Below are positions 38,065 through 50,046 of a DNA stretch of 64,000 nucleotides, piece after piece (position 1 is the stretch's first letter; each line of letters begins with the position of its first letter). The stretch comes from Archilochus colubris (taxonomy: Eukaryota > Chordata > Aves > Apodiformes > Trochilidae): positions 176,463,480-176,527,479 of the forward strand of contig CM041083.1 of the NCBI GenBank assembly GCA_023079485.1. Reading direction: 5' to 3'. The position numbers were made by a program, and so were the translations under genes. Under the pieces are notes generated by a model that was not told where the DNA came from, made no database searches, and was given only the letters and a program-made list of their open reading frames with translations.

Positions 38065-38700
38065 ATGAAGTCAAACAAATTTCATGCATCTGGGTTTTCC
38101 GTGGAAGGTGCTATTCAGAGGGCATTTCCTACGGGAAATCAGATGTTGGCCTTAAGAGGGGTTGCAGTATCTCAGGAGGAAGTTATGGAGCAACTTGAGA
38201 AAGACAAATGCAGTGAATTACCAGGAGCAGATGGTATTAATCTGAAGACTCTGAAAGATATAAATGGTGAAATAGTCGAGATACCTAATGGTCCTTGCAT
38301 GTATGGTGATTGAAGCATCAGACTCATTTGATTTAATTAATTTTATGGTTTACTGCAGCAGAAGAGGGTTTGTGCCAGGACCTAATGCCTGTATGGGTTT
38401 CCTTGAAGTTTCTGGGTACAGAGGGTCACTCGGGTGCAGGATGTGAGGAAAGTTAACTCACTTGGCATAGAACAGTGTGGCTGCTTCAAAGGAAAACCTT
38501 CAGTGTTTAAACTTACAGGCAGACAAGGGAAATGGGGAAAAACTGATTCCCAAGTTAAGTCATGGGAAAAGATTTGCAGTGAATGGCTCTTTGCTAGTGT
38601 CAAGATGTCAGGAGTGAGTAGGGAGCTGAATAAATCTTTTGGTTATATGCAGCTGTGGGAACTAAAAATTATAAAGAAATGGGGAATACTTTAAGCAGAT
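38065..38700 (+). pseudogene. old LINE (CR1/L2-like) reverse transcriptase remnant
   Basis: The open frame at 38065-38313 contains VSQEEVMEQLEKDKCSELPG followed by ADGINLKTLKDINGEIVE. It matches the pattern of the N-terminal reverse transcriptase region of CR1/L2-type LINEs (a 'V..E.V...L..L...K..GPDG....LK.L...I' layout). A second open frame (38434-38694) has IEQCGCFKGKPSVFKL, which resembles the 'QCGF.KGKSC' block that follows in this family. The link between the two frames needs frameshifts. No catalytic motif is visible. I assign the LINE clade only loosely. Boundaries are approximate. Confidence 0.5.
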
Positions 38701-41700
38701 TTGCATACATATATGTGGGCTAAAAACAATATGTCAGATAAGGTAAAATCAAGTGAGGGTTAAGTAGTAGATCTGGTATAAATAATGTATCTCCTTATAG
38801 ACTGATAGTGGGTAAATTCATAAAAGACTTTGTAGAGGAAAAATGGAAAATGTCAGAGCAGGCTGAGAAATATATCTGTGGATAAGAGACATAAAATGCA
38901 GTAACTTCTTGTGGGGAGCACATTAGGTGAAAAAACTGAGTGCTATGCAGCAAATGAGAGTGAGAATTGAACAGGCAAAGATTTTACTCTTAAGGCTATT
39001 CACACAGATATTTTGTGTGAGAAGGAAAGTCATAGGAATGAAAAGTCTCAGAAAATATTTTAACTGAATCATGCTTAGATTTAATATTTAAAAATATGAA
39101 AATCCAGCAAATGGGGGGAAAAAAGAGGCCTTCTGGTGTCACAGGTGTAAGCAGATCTCAGAGTGATATGAGAAACATGTTTGATTAGCTACACCTTGGG
39201 TCTGCTGTTGAAGAGTTGTATATGATGACATGGTAGATAATGAAAATCCAATAAATTATAGTATGGGCAAAGTTTGAATCAAAATTATATTGTCAAAAAG
39301 GGTATTTCTGAGGCTAGGACTTACTAGGCTACTAGGACTTACGTAGCCATCCTGTTCGTGGCCTCTCAGTCTTCAGTGCTTTTGATCAAAGCTGAGGAAG
39401 ATGGCACAGGAGCCTTTGCTTTCCCAATGCTTGCCTTGCCATCCCCCTTTTCTCCTAGAGTACTTTCTTCCTGGCATGACTGAGGAGCTTCTTGCTAGTT
39501 TCTCCTTTGAGGCACTGGGTGTCCTGCCACCCATAATGTTTTTTGATGGAGTTCCTTGGCTGTGTGCTTGCAAGGTCTAAGTTACTCAGTGAGGTTTCCA
39601 AAGCAAACCTTGTCTGTATGCAGCAAAACATGATGCTGCCCCATAACCTGAGGCTTTCATTCAGAAGTGCTTGTAACTTATATAAGTTCATACACGAAAT
39701 CCTAAAGAGAGAGTTTCTCAACTCCATTCTTTTGTGCAGCTCAGCAGTATAGCCCAAACCTGAGAGGGAAATTAAAGTGATGATACTTTAATTGTACTTT
39801 AAAAGTACTTCCTTGTGGATTCAGAGATGACATGCAACCAGCTTTGTGAACAGCTTAGTTTTGTGAGTTCCTGAAGCCTTTATCCCAAAGCTCAAGATGG
39901 TGCAACATTTGAAATGCTACATCCTGTTTCTTTTAATAAGACTTTTAAAATAATTTTTGGGTCATGTCCAAAGTGTAAAGTTGCCTTCTTTCTTGAAAAT
40001 CTACAACTGTTCACATACTAGATCTGATGGATTTATCTGTTTCATTCTATTACAGCTAAATTTTCCATATAAAAAGCTATAAACTTGAGTTTTTAAATGA
40101 TATGAGTATCTTCTGCAAGAGATTAATAAAATGAATCTGATTGGGCTTTGCTATAAATTTTTCTTGATTAGTGTATTTAAAGCATCATTTGACCCAATAG
40201 GTGTGAGATTGGAGAAAGGAGGAAATAGAGCCATATTTTTCTTGCTCCAAGAGGCTTGCAGGGTTAGGCTGCTGAATCAACCAAGAAGATACTCAGTTCC
40301 TTAACTAATCCAGTTTATAGTCACACCCTCAAGATACACCTTTTTTTCTGCAGATACATGCTGTATCTACAGGAAGAGGGAGACTTACACTAGGAGAATG
40401 AATTACATAAATTGTTGCTTGCTCCTTTGTACTGCTATGAAACTTGGTTAGCCACAACTACTTCCAGCTTATTAAAGTAAATCTGTGAACATGTTTTGTG
40501 GCAAGTGGTTGATACGACTTAGGAATGGTAAGATTTTATTCTGACCTACAGTATCTGAAACCTGTAGATTTTTAGGTTAATCTGTGTGTCTGGCTTCCTT
40601 ATCTGGACATTTTAATCAACTTCTAAAGCAGGTGATAGTCTGGACTCTCTTTTGCCTGGTTAACATCAAGAAGCTTACATAAAATGTAGGTGTCTGTTAG
40701 GGATGTGAAATACATCTACTGTGAATGGGGGAATCGCCAGAGAGCCATTCTTCATCTCTCTCTGGGGGTTAAGCCATTTCTTCTACACCCAGCCCAGACA
40801 GAAATAAGCAGTTTAATGTGAGTGTGGACTGTCATGTGGCCAAGCTTAAGGTGAGAGCAAATTTACAAAGAGAAATCAAAAGGAAATGGCAGGAGCCATT
40901 TCTTGCTGGATACTGTGGCATCTGACCACACGCTGTAGAGCTGCCAGCTTAATCTCTAGTCTTTTCTCTTCAGAAAGTGCTGCTTCATTTTAGATAATAT
41001 AAGTTTCCAAGGTGTTCTTCTGCATGTTGACTATTTTTGTTTTCTTTTTAATAGCAAATATATATAAACAAAGAAACTGTATTCTAAAGAGCTTCCATGC
41101 CTCATAGGTTTATATTTAGAAAGCCAATTTTCATACATTAGCTGTTAGAAAAAAAGGTATTTGGATGGTTAAGATCTCTAATGGACAATTACTTTAAGAT
41201 ATATGTGTGAGGAAGAACAGGGAGGTGAACTTTAGGTATATCACAAGAAGCTTAGAGGAAAAGAACAGAGTGGAAGACTGTGGCTGCTGAGAAAATTTTT
41301 GACAGGGTATTTGGCTGAGGAGTGATCTCCCAAGGGAAAGGTCCTCTGAACAAGCAAAACCAGCCCAGACAAAGGGCTATAAAAAGTTGAGAATTATGTG
41401 CTGATACAGGACGGCTGTAATTGCACTGGTTTTCTTGTTTGTTTTCCTTTCTCACAGCTCTTGGAGTGGTTTCTCCTAGGGAGCATGAGCTGATTCTGGT
41501 AGGGGCAAGGACCCAACGTTGTCATCTGCATGTCGCTGGCAGTGCTAGTCACTCAGCAGCACAAAAGGAAGCCTGGAGACAGGAGGCCCATGGGAGGAGA
41601 GCCACACTTTTTTTTCCACAGCTGGAAGGGGCTCCATGGTCCTGGCTGCAACCAATGCAGACAGAGAGAAAAAAACGGCATTAAGAAGGGAGCAGAGATG

Positions 41701-44700
41701 TTCGCAGGACCCTATGCTAGCTGCAGACACATGTCCTGGGACCCCTCAGGCAGCTGATTTGAAAGCTTCCCAGACAGATTTTTGTAATGTGTCTGTTGCA
41801 CAGCATTTGGGAAGCCTCTATCCTGGTCTTTGCAGGAACCCTTGGGGGTGTCCTGGCAGCCCTGGAAAGCAGTGGTGGAAGAGGAATGCTGCTCAGGAGC
41901 TCTGCTTTCCTTGGGGCTGGGCTCAGCTTTCAAACCATATCAGAGGGACCTATGGTCCCTGCCAGCAGCCCACTGCAGTACGCCTGGCAGCTGCTCTCAG
42001 CAAGCTCCTCAGTCCTAGGCAGCTGTTTGTGGCAGATGCTGGCAGCTGGCTCCACTCCTGCCCTCCCATCCCTGCCTCCAGCCAGCCGGGTGTGACAGGG
42101 ACGAGCTCCTGGGAGAGGGGGGATGGCAGCAGAGCAATGGATGTGTCCCACCCTGGGCGGGAATGAGAGTGTGGCTGGGGGCCTGCAAGGGCAGCTTGAA
42201 GAGTCTGTCAAAAAAGAAAGGCAAAAACAATAGGAAAAACAATAGGAAAAACAGGCCAGGAAGGGGAGTGATAGCATTACAATGGATTTTGGGGGTAATG
42301 GTTGTTTTTTTAATCTTCTGGTAAGAATCTTTTGTGTGTGTTGAGGACAGAGCTGCAGATCTGTAATGTATCACTCTCTACTGAAGAGTCTGTGCATGGG
42401 GCTAATGTGAACAAGGGGCTGTCATCTGCTGCAGCTCATTATGCACAGTAGGAAATGCAATAGGTCATGTCTTCTGAAAATAAGTTTGGAGAAGGAGATA
42501 TAATTTAAGCACTTGGGTACTTTGATGTAACACGGCTCAGTTTGATATGTGAGCACATTTCAGATGTCTTCACCTTCCAGGACTGGAGATATTCACAAAT
42601 AAAATGTGGCAAGTGGAAGTTAGGGAGAGTTTGTTAGAATAAACTTTCCAAAATTAGATTCTTCCCCTGCCTCACATCTCACTATACCCTTGTGCATTTT
42701 TGCAGGGTTTTCACTCTGAATCCAAACGTGCAGCAGAGAAAAGAAGCACAGAGATCTCAGGGTCAAAGAGTGAACTCTGCTTGTTGCAACATCTGTTCTT
42801 GCTTACACAGGGAAGTTACACGGTTGTAAGGAAGGGAAATCAAAAGAAGTACATTAAAAAAATGAACATGAAATGCTGGAGAAAATAATTTCTTGTTCCT
42901 GTTAGATATTCTCTCCCCCATGGCTCTGCCCTTTTGGAAATCCTTAGTTACATTTTTGACTGAAGAGTAAGAAGTGGTTTTGAGGAGAGCATGGCCAAAT
43001 GGCAATTGTCAAAAGAAGGAAAAAGAGATTTTTAGCAAAAGAATATGAGTTCCTGCTTTCAAGAAAAAAAACCAAGCTTCCCTCTGCAGAGGATTTCATT
43101 AGCACGTCCAACTGAGGACATGGCATATGGTTTACATAATGAGCTGCAGCTTTATTAATGCATAAAATAAAATAAATGAGACAGACATATTTTTTGTGGC
43201 TGTGTTGAATGAGGCCTAGTATTATGCCATTTGATTTTCATGATCAGCCCTTCCCTTGCCACTCAGCCCCCTGCCCAGCCACAGGATGGTCACAAAAGGG
43301 AAACCTTTGATACTTTGATAGTGGCTCATCCTCTGAATGTCAGAAGTCCCTTTTAGACCAAAATGGTGAATTCTAGAGCAGAGAGAGTTGGTCTGCTAGA
43401 GTAGTTGAAAGACCTGTGACCTTCTCTCTGGAAAAGCTAATATTCATGTAGAGAGCAATTCAGCACAGTAGCCACTGATTAGATGGCAAAATAGAGAGTT
43501 ATCTGCAATGTGCTTGCCAGGAGAAAATCCAGCTAATGACTGTTTGACATGACAGACACTGTGTCATAATTTCATACTATTGTTTCATGCTTTGCCATTG
43601 ACTTCACCAGGACTATACCAAACTGTTTGAAGGCTTCTCCCTTCTACTGTGGTTTGATTTACATTTCAAGTGTAAGGTTTTCAGGCACACATGCAAGACC
43701 CTTATCCTGAGCACTTCATGTTTTAATTCTGACTGGCTGGCTCAGCTTAGCCTAGGTACTATGCCAGAATGAGCAGAAAAATTCCTCTTTTGCTGTCTGA
43801 ATTGGTCCTGTTACTTTTATTAATATAACTTTTAATAAAAAAAAATTTAATTAATTAAAATAAGTTCCTGTGAGACTGGATAAAGTTACCTCAAACAAAA
43901 CTGTGTAGGAAATTAAAATTTAGGAAAAGTCCCTTAAATCTCATTTGTTAACTATTTGATGGCATCATACTCTCTGATCAGTCACCAGTGACAGAACCAG
44001 TTCATGCTGCCTGAGTACTCTATCAGAGAATTTTATTCTGGTTTTCTCTTGATCCTGTAGCAGTGGTGCTGAGCCCTTGTGCTCTGTTGATGCTTGGTTT
44101 GAAGTTTAATGCCCTTCTTTCAGATCTAAAAAGTCTTGCATGTTCTAAATGCCATCTGCTTTCTTCAGGCTTTTGAAATGGTCCATATCTCCCCAGTACT
44201 ATATGATAACATACAGGTGACTTAATAACAGTCTTTTATCTGTCTTTGTGCAATAGGCCTTCAGAGCACCACACATTATATATACCTTTTCTAGAAGAGC
44301 CCTTTACTGCTTTCCCCCATCTCTTTAAGACAAGTAGAAGCTTTGTGTCATAGAAAAAAACTGCATTGGGATGGAAACCAAGGGCTTGTAAATTTATGTC
44401 AACTACCAATTGCTACTAATGATTCTGTACTGTTTCTAATATTTATGTTGCTGTAATGTCTCTGACACCCAGTCTGCAAGCATCTTTTACCCATTTTGCA
44501 AGTTACACAATGCACAGATTGTTAAAAAAAAACAATTTCTGGCAAGGGTGGGAACAAAATCTATTTTTCAGTGTGGCCATGTCCACCGCTCATTCATTTT
44601 ATGACATTATTTCACAGCCAACCCTCTGCCTGCCCTGTCTGAATGCCAGGCTGTGCTTGCCTCTGCATTTGTAGCACTTGGCTTTTTTGTAGGTAAACAT

Positions 44701-45135
44701 TATGCTAAAAACATCCGGCCAGCTAAGCCAGAAATAGCAATGGGTTGATTTCCTTAGTTCTGCCTCACACAAATCTGCATAGTCCATTAAAAAATTACAT
44801 GCCATGTTTCCGTTTAATATGTTCCAAATAACATCTGCTCCATTAGCTTTTCAGGAAGAGATCAGTAGCATGAGTTTAATTCAAATAACACCAGTGATGT
44901 ATGGGGAGAAATGGAAACAGCAACTTTTGTGTATATCTTCACGTAACAGAAAACTGCCCTTGTATAACAGTAAAAAATCCCTTCTCATGTGGCATTTTCT
45001 GTGAAGGTTCATGGCTCTGTGTCAATGTTGAGGGGCTGCCCAGGAAGCTGTAAACTGAAAGGTTTGGATGGAGGCAGCCTGAGTTTTTTGTCCTGAGTGT
45101 CCCCAGTAGTCATTATAGCTGGAGATATTTCGACA
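38701..45135. other. long gene-free stretch
   Basis: Only small simple repeats are recognised (for example 42222-42253). The 41.4-42.3 kb part is richer in GC with several overlapping open frames on both strands (up to 176 codons), but none has motifs, splice context or a consistent frame. AT-only patches occur near 43835-43860. Confidence 0.45.
42222..42253. repeat. (AAAAACAATAGG)n minisatellite
   Basis: Two full 12-bp units and a partial third. Confidence 0.8.
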
Positions 45136-45800
45136 GAGTAGCAGACTTGGAAGTGATCCATAATGATCATTGAGCCCATCTTCTTGCTCCTCACTGGACT
45201 ACCTAAGACTAAACCATATGTCTGAGAGTATCATCCAGATGCTCCTTGAACTCTGACAGCCTTGTTGCCATGGGAAGCCTGCTCCTGTGACTGAGCACCC
45301 TCTCTGGGAGGAACTTTTCCCTCATATCCAGTCTGAACTTCCTCTGGCACAGCTTCATTTCACTTCATGATGTCCTGTTGCTGATAACCAGAGAGGAGAT
45401 CAGCATCTTCCCCCCCAGTGTCTGCCTTCAGAAATGCACAGGCTGTGATGAGGTTGCTCCTCAGCCTTCTCTTCTCCAAGGTGACCCAGCCAAGTGACCT
45501 CAGCCACTCTTGGTAAGTCTTGCCCTTGAGACATTTCACCATCTTTGTCTCATTCCTCTGGACACAGTTGAATAGTTTCATGTCCTTCTTATACTGAAGC
45601 ACCCAGGACTGCACACAGGACTTGAGGTGGAGCTGGACCAGTGCAGTGTAGACTGGGACAACCACCTCCCTTGGCTGCTGGCTGTGCTTTGCTTGATATA
45701 CCATGGGGCACTTCTGAATATTTTGGCTGCCAAGTTTGGTTTGACAGTTTTCACACTCAGATTTGCTGCTGTGCTACCATGGACTAAGCAGTTTTCTCTA
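45136..45800 (-). mobile_element. old CR1 LINE fragment with ORF2 C-terminal remnant
   Basis: Minus-strand frames give the CR1 ORF2 tail: REVVVPVYTALVQLHLKSCV, QSWVLQYKKDMKLFNCVQRN, and LGWVTLEKRRLRSNLITA. The left edge (GTGATCCATAATGATCATTG, then AGCCCATCTTCTTGCTCCTC) corresponds to a CR1 3' UTR reversed. It is more diverged than the copies at 24.1 and 30.4 kb, with frameshifts between successive parts. The right (5') edge near 45800 is approximate. Confidence 0.85.
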
Positions 45801-48800
45801 ATTGCTTTCTTGTCTAGGGGCTCCAGAATAAAAGCAAGAATAGGAAATAAAAATCTCTTCACTGAGGAAATGTTCTTTTATCCTGAAAAGACCAGGCGCA
45901 TGGGTGTAATTTTAATAATCATAACCCAATAGACATAACTGAAACCTAGCTAAACTTATACATGTGCAAGTGTGTAAGAGACACAAACCATATCGTTAAT
46001 AGTGCATTGTCCCAGGGAGAAGAAGAATTTATACCAGGAAAGCCCAACTGTTATAATATTTACATATTTATATATTTTTTCCCCTTTTGTGATTTTTTCT
46101 TCCTCAGTCTTGAGAACCTGTCTGTTTCCATATCTCTGTTCTGGTTTAATTTTCTCATGCCTGCACTGCCAAGGTAAGCTCAGTGTCAGGGTAGATCACC
46201 ATAAATCTTGTGTTTTAAACATGTCTGCAAAAGTAGGAAAGAGTTGGCTCAAAAGCATCAGAGAGATCTAGCAACCCTAATTGTCCTTGGGATAAGACTA
46301 GGGAACTGTGTGATCCCACTGTGTATTCTTCTCTTCCTTGATCATGTCTGTCTATTACTCTACTACAATCTCTTATGTGAAGAAAGTTTGAGATGTGGAC
46401 ATAATAAATATATTCCATGGTTCACTGCTGTCTATTCCAAATTATTTCTGTAGCTTAGATTAAGTGGTGCAGACGTCCTTTCTCTGCATCTCTCCCTTTT
46501 CAAGTCCCCTGGTGCCCACGCTTGTTCAGGTTGTACAATGGCTGAAGTATAAGACAAGGAAAAATGTGTGATTTTCAGTGTGTTACTCAGTTATTTCAGG
46601 GTGCAACAATGGAGAGATGGATGTTTGGAACACAGGGTTGATATTTACAATCTCTTTTACTTACAATATTTCTTTAATATAAAAAAGAAAGAACAAACAA
46701 GTTCTGTGTAGTAACTTTACTAACCTATGTAAAACCATCCTGTTTATTTTTCAGGTCACAAAGCTCAGGGCCAGATTATAAATTGAGAAGACAAATGTTT
46801 GAAACTTCAAAATGCTTTCTTCTAAATGTGTGGATCCAGTTGTTTAACGTGGCTGTTCAGTACTAAGTAAGTGTGGACACACACCAGTGCAGGGCTGTGA
46901 GTTTCTTGAGACTTGTGGGCTTCCTCCCAAGGAAAGCTAGTGAAAAAGTTTCCCAGTCTGCTGCTAAATAGAAAATCTTGCTGGGTGGGCTTTTTAATAA
47001 AGGTTTTAGGTTCTGTAAATAAAAGTCAGCTTCTGTCAGATGAACACTGATTTGAATTTAGTCAAGTCTTAGTTCAGCACCGTAATGTTTCCTACACAGA
47101 AAACTGACCAAGTTGGAAAGATTCCTAATGTACATGGCAGGATTTACAGTATGTTCCAGCTGCTTTTTAAACCAGGGATGTTCCATCTTGTGTGACCTTT
47201 TACTGTGACTAACAATTGGAAGTAAATTGATAATGTGAAGTGAAAGGACCAAAAAGATAGCTGGCAGAGCCTGAGACACAGGATAGAAGAAGGTCTGATA
47301 AATAAATATGTAAACAGCAGCTTTTGTATTTGAGCAGCAGAAGGTGGAATCCATGGGTCACACCTTGCAGCTGCCACATAGAGATGAAATGCACAGGCTG
47401 AGAAATGCAAGCCTGGAGCCAGAGCTGACCTGAAGCTAAGGGCTGGCACTGTCATAGTGATAGCTGAGTGAGATCCAGCTTGAGTTCAGGTGACAGCTGC
47501 ATGGAAAGCAGCACTGAGGATGCACTGAGACACCTATTTTGATATCATTCTCATAGATGCAGACAGGTCTGATGCATTAATGCCACAGTTTCTTGGGTGG
47601 ACTCCCTGAAATGGTGGTGGGAGCTGCAGGTACAAGTTAAGAACCTCCTCAGATGTAGCATGAGGTCTGAGACCCCTTGAGAACTTCATGAGGAAACTTA
47701 GTGCCATGTTACCTGCATGTTGGTTAGTAAGTGTATGCCTGAAGTTCATGTGAACTGCCATTTGCCCAAGCTGTAGTTCTGCCGTTATTTTCCCTTAATC
47801 CCCTTTGTCACACTCTCCTAGTTCCCCACTGGGACTCCTGGGCACAGTCTTTGCTAAAGTACATTTATTTTGTTTCTCCGGTGTTGTTACTGTAAGTCAG
47901 TATTTTATTTCTACAAAAACAAATTAATCATCATTTATTGTGTATACAGAAATTTGGTTTCCCATGCCCTCAGAATGAAAGTTTGTTCCAGGCATTTTCA
48001 TTAACTCACAAGATGCTATATAATGATGCACTCAATGAATGTCTGGTTTCAAGGCTCAGATAGCACCTGGTTGTTCAAGGATTTGTCCCTGTCCAGGGGT
48101 CTCCACCAGAAAAAAAGCAGCACCATTTTTAGTAAGGAGTGCCATGGGATTGGACCTGTCTCAGCTCAGGCCCAAGGAACAGCCACTGCTGCCAGCCCCT
48201 TGCAGTGCCTGGTAGCAGATGCTGTTTATGGTTACCATGTTGGCTGACCTGGTAGGTATAATTTAGGCTAATTCTGCCAAAGTCTTGCTGTTCTACCTTG
48301 GCTGCCTGCTAAACAACTGTGCAACTTTTAATACTTGGCCTCATTAACAAAAATTACCTTGCTGTAGGTTCAGCTGTGTTTTTCTGGCTGACTCCATCTC
48401 TGAGTGAGCCAAAGGAACAGCTTCCTTTGGGACTGACAGTTGCACAGGTTGTTCTGATCCTCTCCTGGCATCTTGTGGGTCCCAGTGTTTTAAAGTCTTG
48501 GATCTCCAATGTTATTGATTATAAAATATAGCTGCTGTATCACTGCTGCACTGCTTCATCTCTCCTAGTGTTGAATGGATTAGTCAAGTAAAATTGAACC
48601 AAACTCAAACCTCCTGGTGTTTTTGGAGTGGAGGCTTTATTTATGAGTACCATTTCTCTTAGCAACTATTCTTGTTTGTGTAGGGTAGCATATCACTGTA
48701 AGACTTTAGATTCTGACATTCAAATCCTTGTTGACTTAAAAGTGAAGGGTAGGGCTTTGTTCTGGGGTGATGTCCTCCACTCAGTGAGATTCAGAGCTTA

Positions 48801-49716
48801 TCCTATTGCTTCGTCATAGGAAAGAGAGACAGACAAATGTGAGATAGGACACAAGAAACATACTCTGTAACAGTATCCAATTAGAGATGTACCTGAGACA
48901 CATTTGTGGTCCTTCAGGAGGAAGGAGATGAACTTAAATCACCTAGTGCCTTTCTGATGTCAGATTCAGTGAGTGGTCGGTCTTTGTTTTGCCTGTTTAC
49001 ACTACAGCAATGCCCTTAGTCCTTGCCTAGCTTAGTCTGTGCCATATTCCCACTTTCTGAGAATGCTGATGCTCAGGCACCTGCAATAATCCTATCCAGG
49101 GAAGTCAGGCTGGATAAAATCTTTCTTGCCTGACTTCCAGTGTCCACCTTATTTTAATTCCCTGGCCAAATGGATGCTAAAATGATGAAAGTCAGGTGAA
49201 GCCCACCCAGCATTTTCATTTCCACAGTCATGCTGGGGGTGGGTCTTCCCCCAGCTGTTATGCATGAAGGGATGAACACTGGATGTTCTACATCAAGACA
49301 TACCATGATACTTGCTGATTACCAGATATATAAGTCCCAGAATATAGTTCAGGACTGAAAGCTTACAAAAAAATTTCTTCAATAGAATATGTATATGATG
49401 ATGATGTGGATATCAGTTGTTCATGTACATAACCCTCTACTTGAGAATAAATATATTTTCTTAAAGTAAAGGCTAGCATCTCAGTGAAATGCAGATATTT
49501 ACAGAAATATGATTACATGTAGACTTAACAGAAGCCATCTGCTTTAAATATTTCACTTCTTGAAGGAAAACAAGCAATAAAAGTTTAAAACAGAAATCTC
49601 GGTCCAGATTTTGTTTACTTTTGCTAGATATGGAGAAATTACTTTGCTTTGGGAAATCACCATTTTTTTGATACCATACTTGAGGGTTTCATGGGAGGTT
49701 GGGTAAAATGGTGATG
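45801..49716. other. unique non-coding DNA
   Basis: No exon or repeat recognised. Confidence 0.45.
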
Positions 49717-49722
49717 AAAGGT
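49717..49722. repeat. left 6-bp target-site duplication (AAAGGT)
   Basis: Exact match to 50041-50046, directly abutting the LTR's TG terminus. Confidence 0.85.
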
Positions 49723-49775
49723 TGTAGCAGGAGGAGCCATTCTTGCTCCTGAAGCTCGACGAGCTGCTGGTCTCT
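49723..49775. repeat. LTR internal repeat, copy A
   Basis: 53 bp starting TGTAGCAGGAGGAGCC. It aligns without gaps to 49817-49869 with about 7 mismatches. Confidence 0.85.
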
Positions 49776-49816
49776 TCCAGGACTCCAGCCAACACACAGC
49801 GCTTCCAGGGTAGAAG

Positions 49817-49869
49817 TGTAGCGGGAAGAGCCTTTCTTGCTCCAGAGGCTCAACGAGCTGCTGGCCTCT
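49817..49869. repeat. LTR internal repeat, copy B
   Basis: 53 bp starting TGTAGCGGGAAGAGCC, offset 94 bp from copy A. It includes a second copy of the LTR-terminal TGTAGC. Confidence 0.85.
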
Positions 49870-50040
49870 GCATGCCTTGCACCAGAGTGAGCTGAGGTGC
49901 CTTCTGTGGGTGTGTGTCCCACCTTTATTGGTCCCCTGATCTTGCTCATGCCCAATAGGGGCCTGTCCTAATCAGGCACAGGTGGACTCACACCCACTCA
50001 CTGGTAATTCGAGGCACCTGGTTTATCTTGTTTCTCTGCA

Positions 50041-50046
50041 AAAGGT
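50041..50046. repeat. right 6-bp target-site duplication (AAAGGT)
   Basis: Exact match to 49717-49722, directly abutting the LTR's CA terminus. Confidence 0.85.

Larger units (their letters stand above)
49723..50040 (-). mobile_element. 318-bp solo LTR of an avian endogenous retrovirus
   Basis: The element starts TGTAGC and ends TCTGCA (canonical TG...CA). It is flanked on both sides by an exact 6-bp AAAGGT (49717-49722 and 50041-50046), the target-duplication length typical of ERVK/alpharetrovirus-like integrases. The minus strand has an AATAAA poly(A) signal (+ strand TTTATT at 49924-49929), so the LTR most likely reads on the minus strand, with the signal about 112 bp from its start. It is more GC- and CpG-rich than its flanks. 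It contains an internal ~94-bp duplication (see the next entries). No internal viral sequence adjoins it, so it is a solo LTR left by recombination. I do not know its named family. Confidence 0.82.

Noticed and set aside
41421..42374. Cluster of overlapping frames up to 176 codons in a GC-richer patch
   Set aside because: Both strands are open in several frames, as expected from GC-rich, stop-poor DNA. No consistent frame, motif or splice site singles one out.
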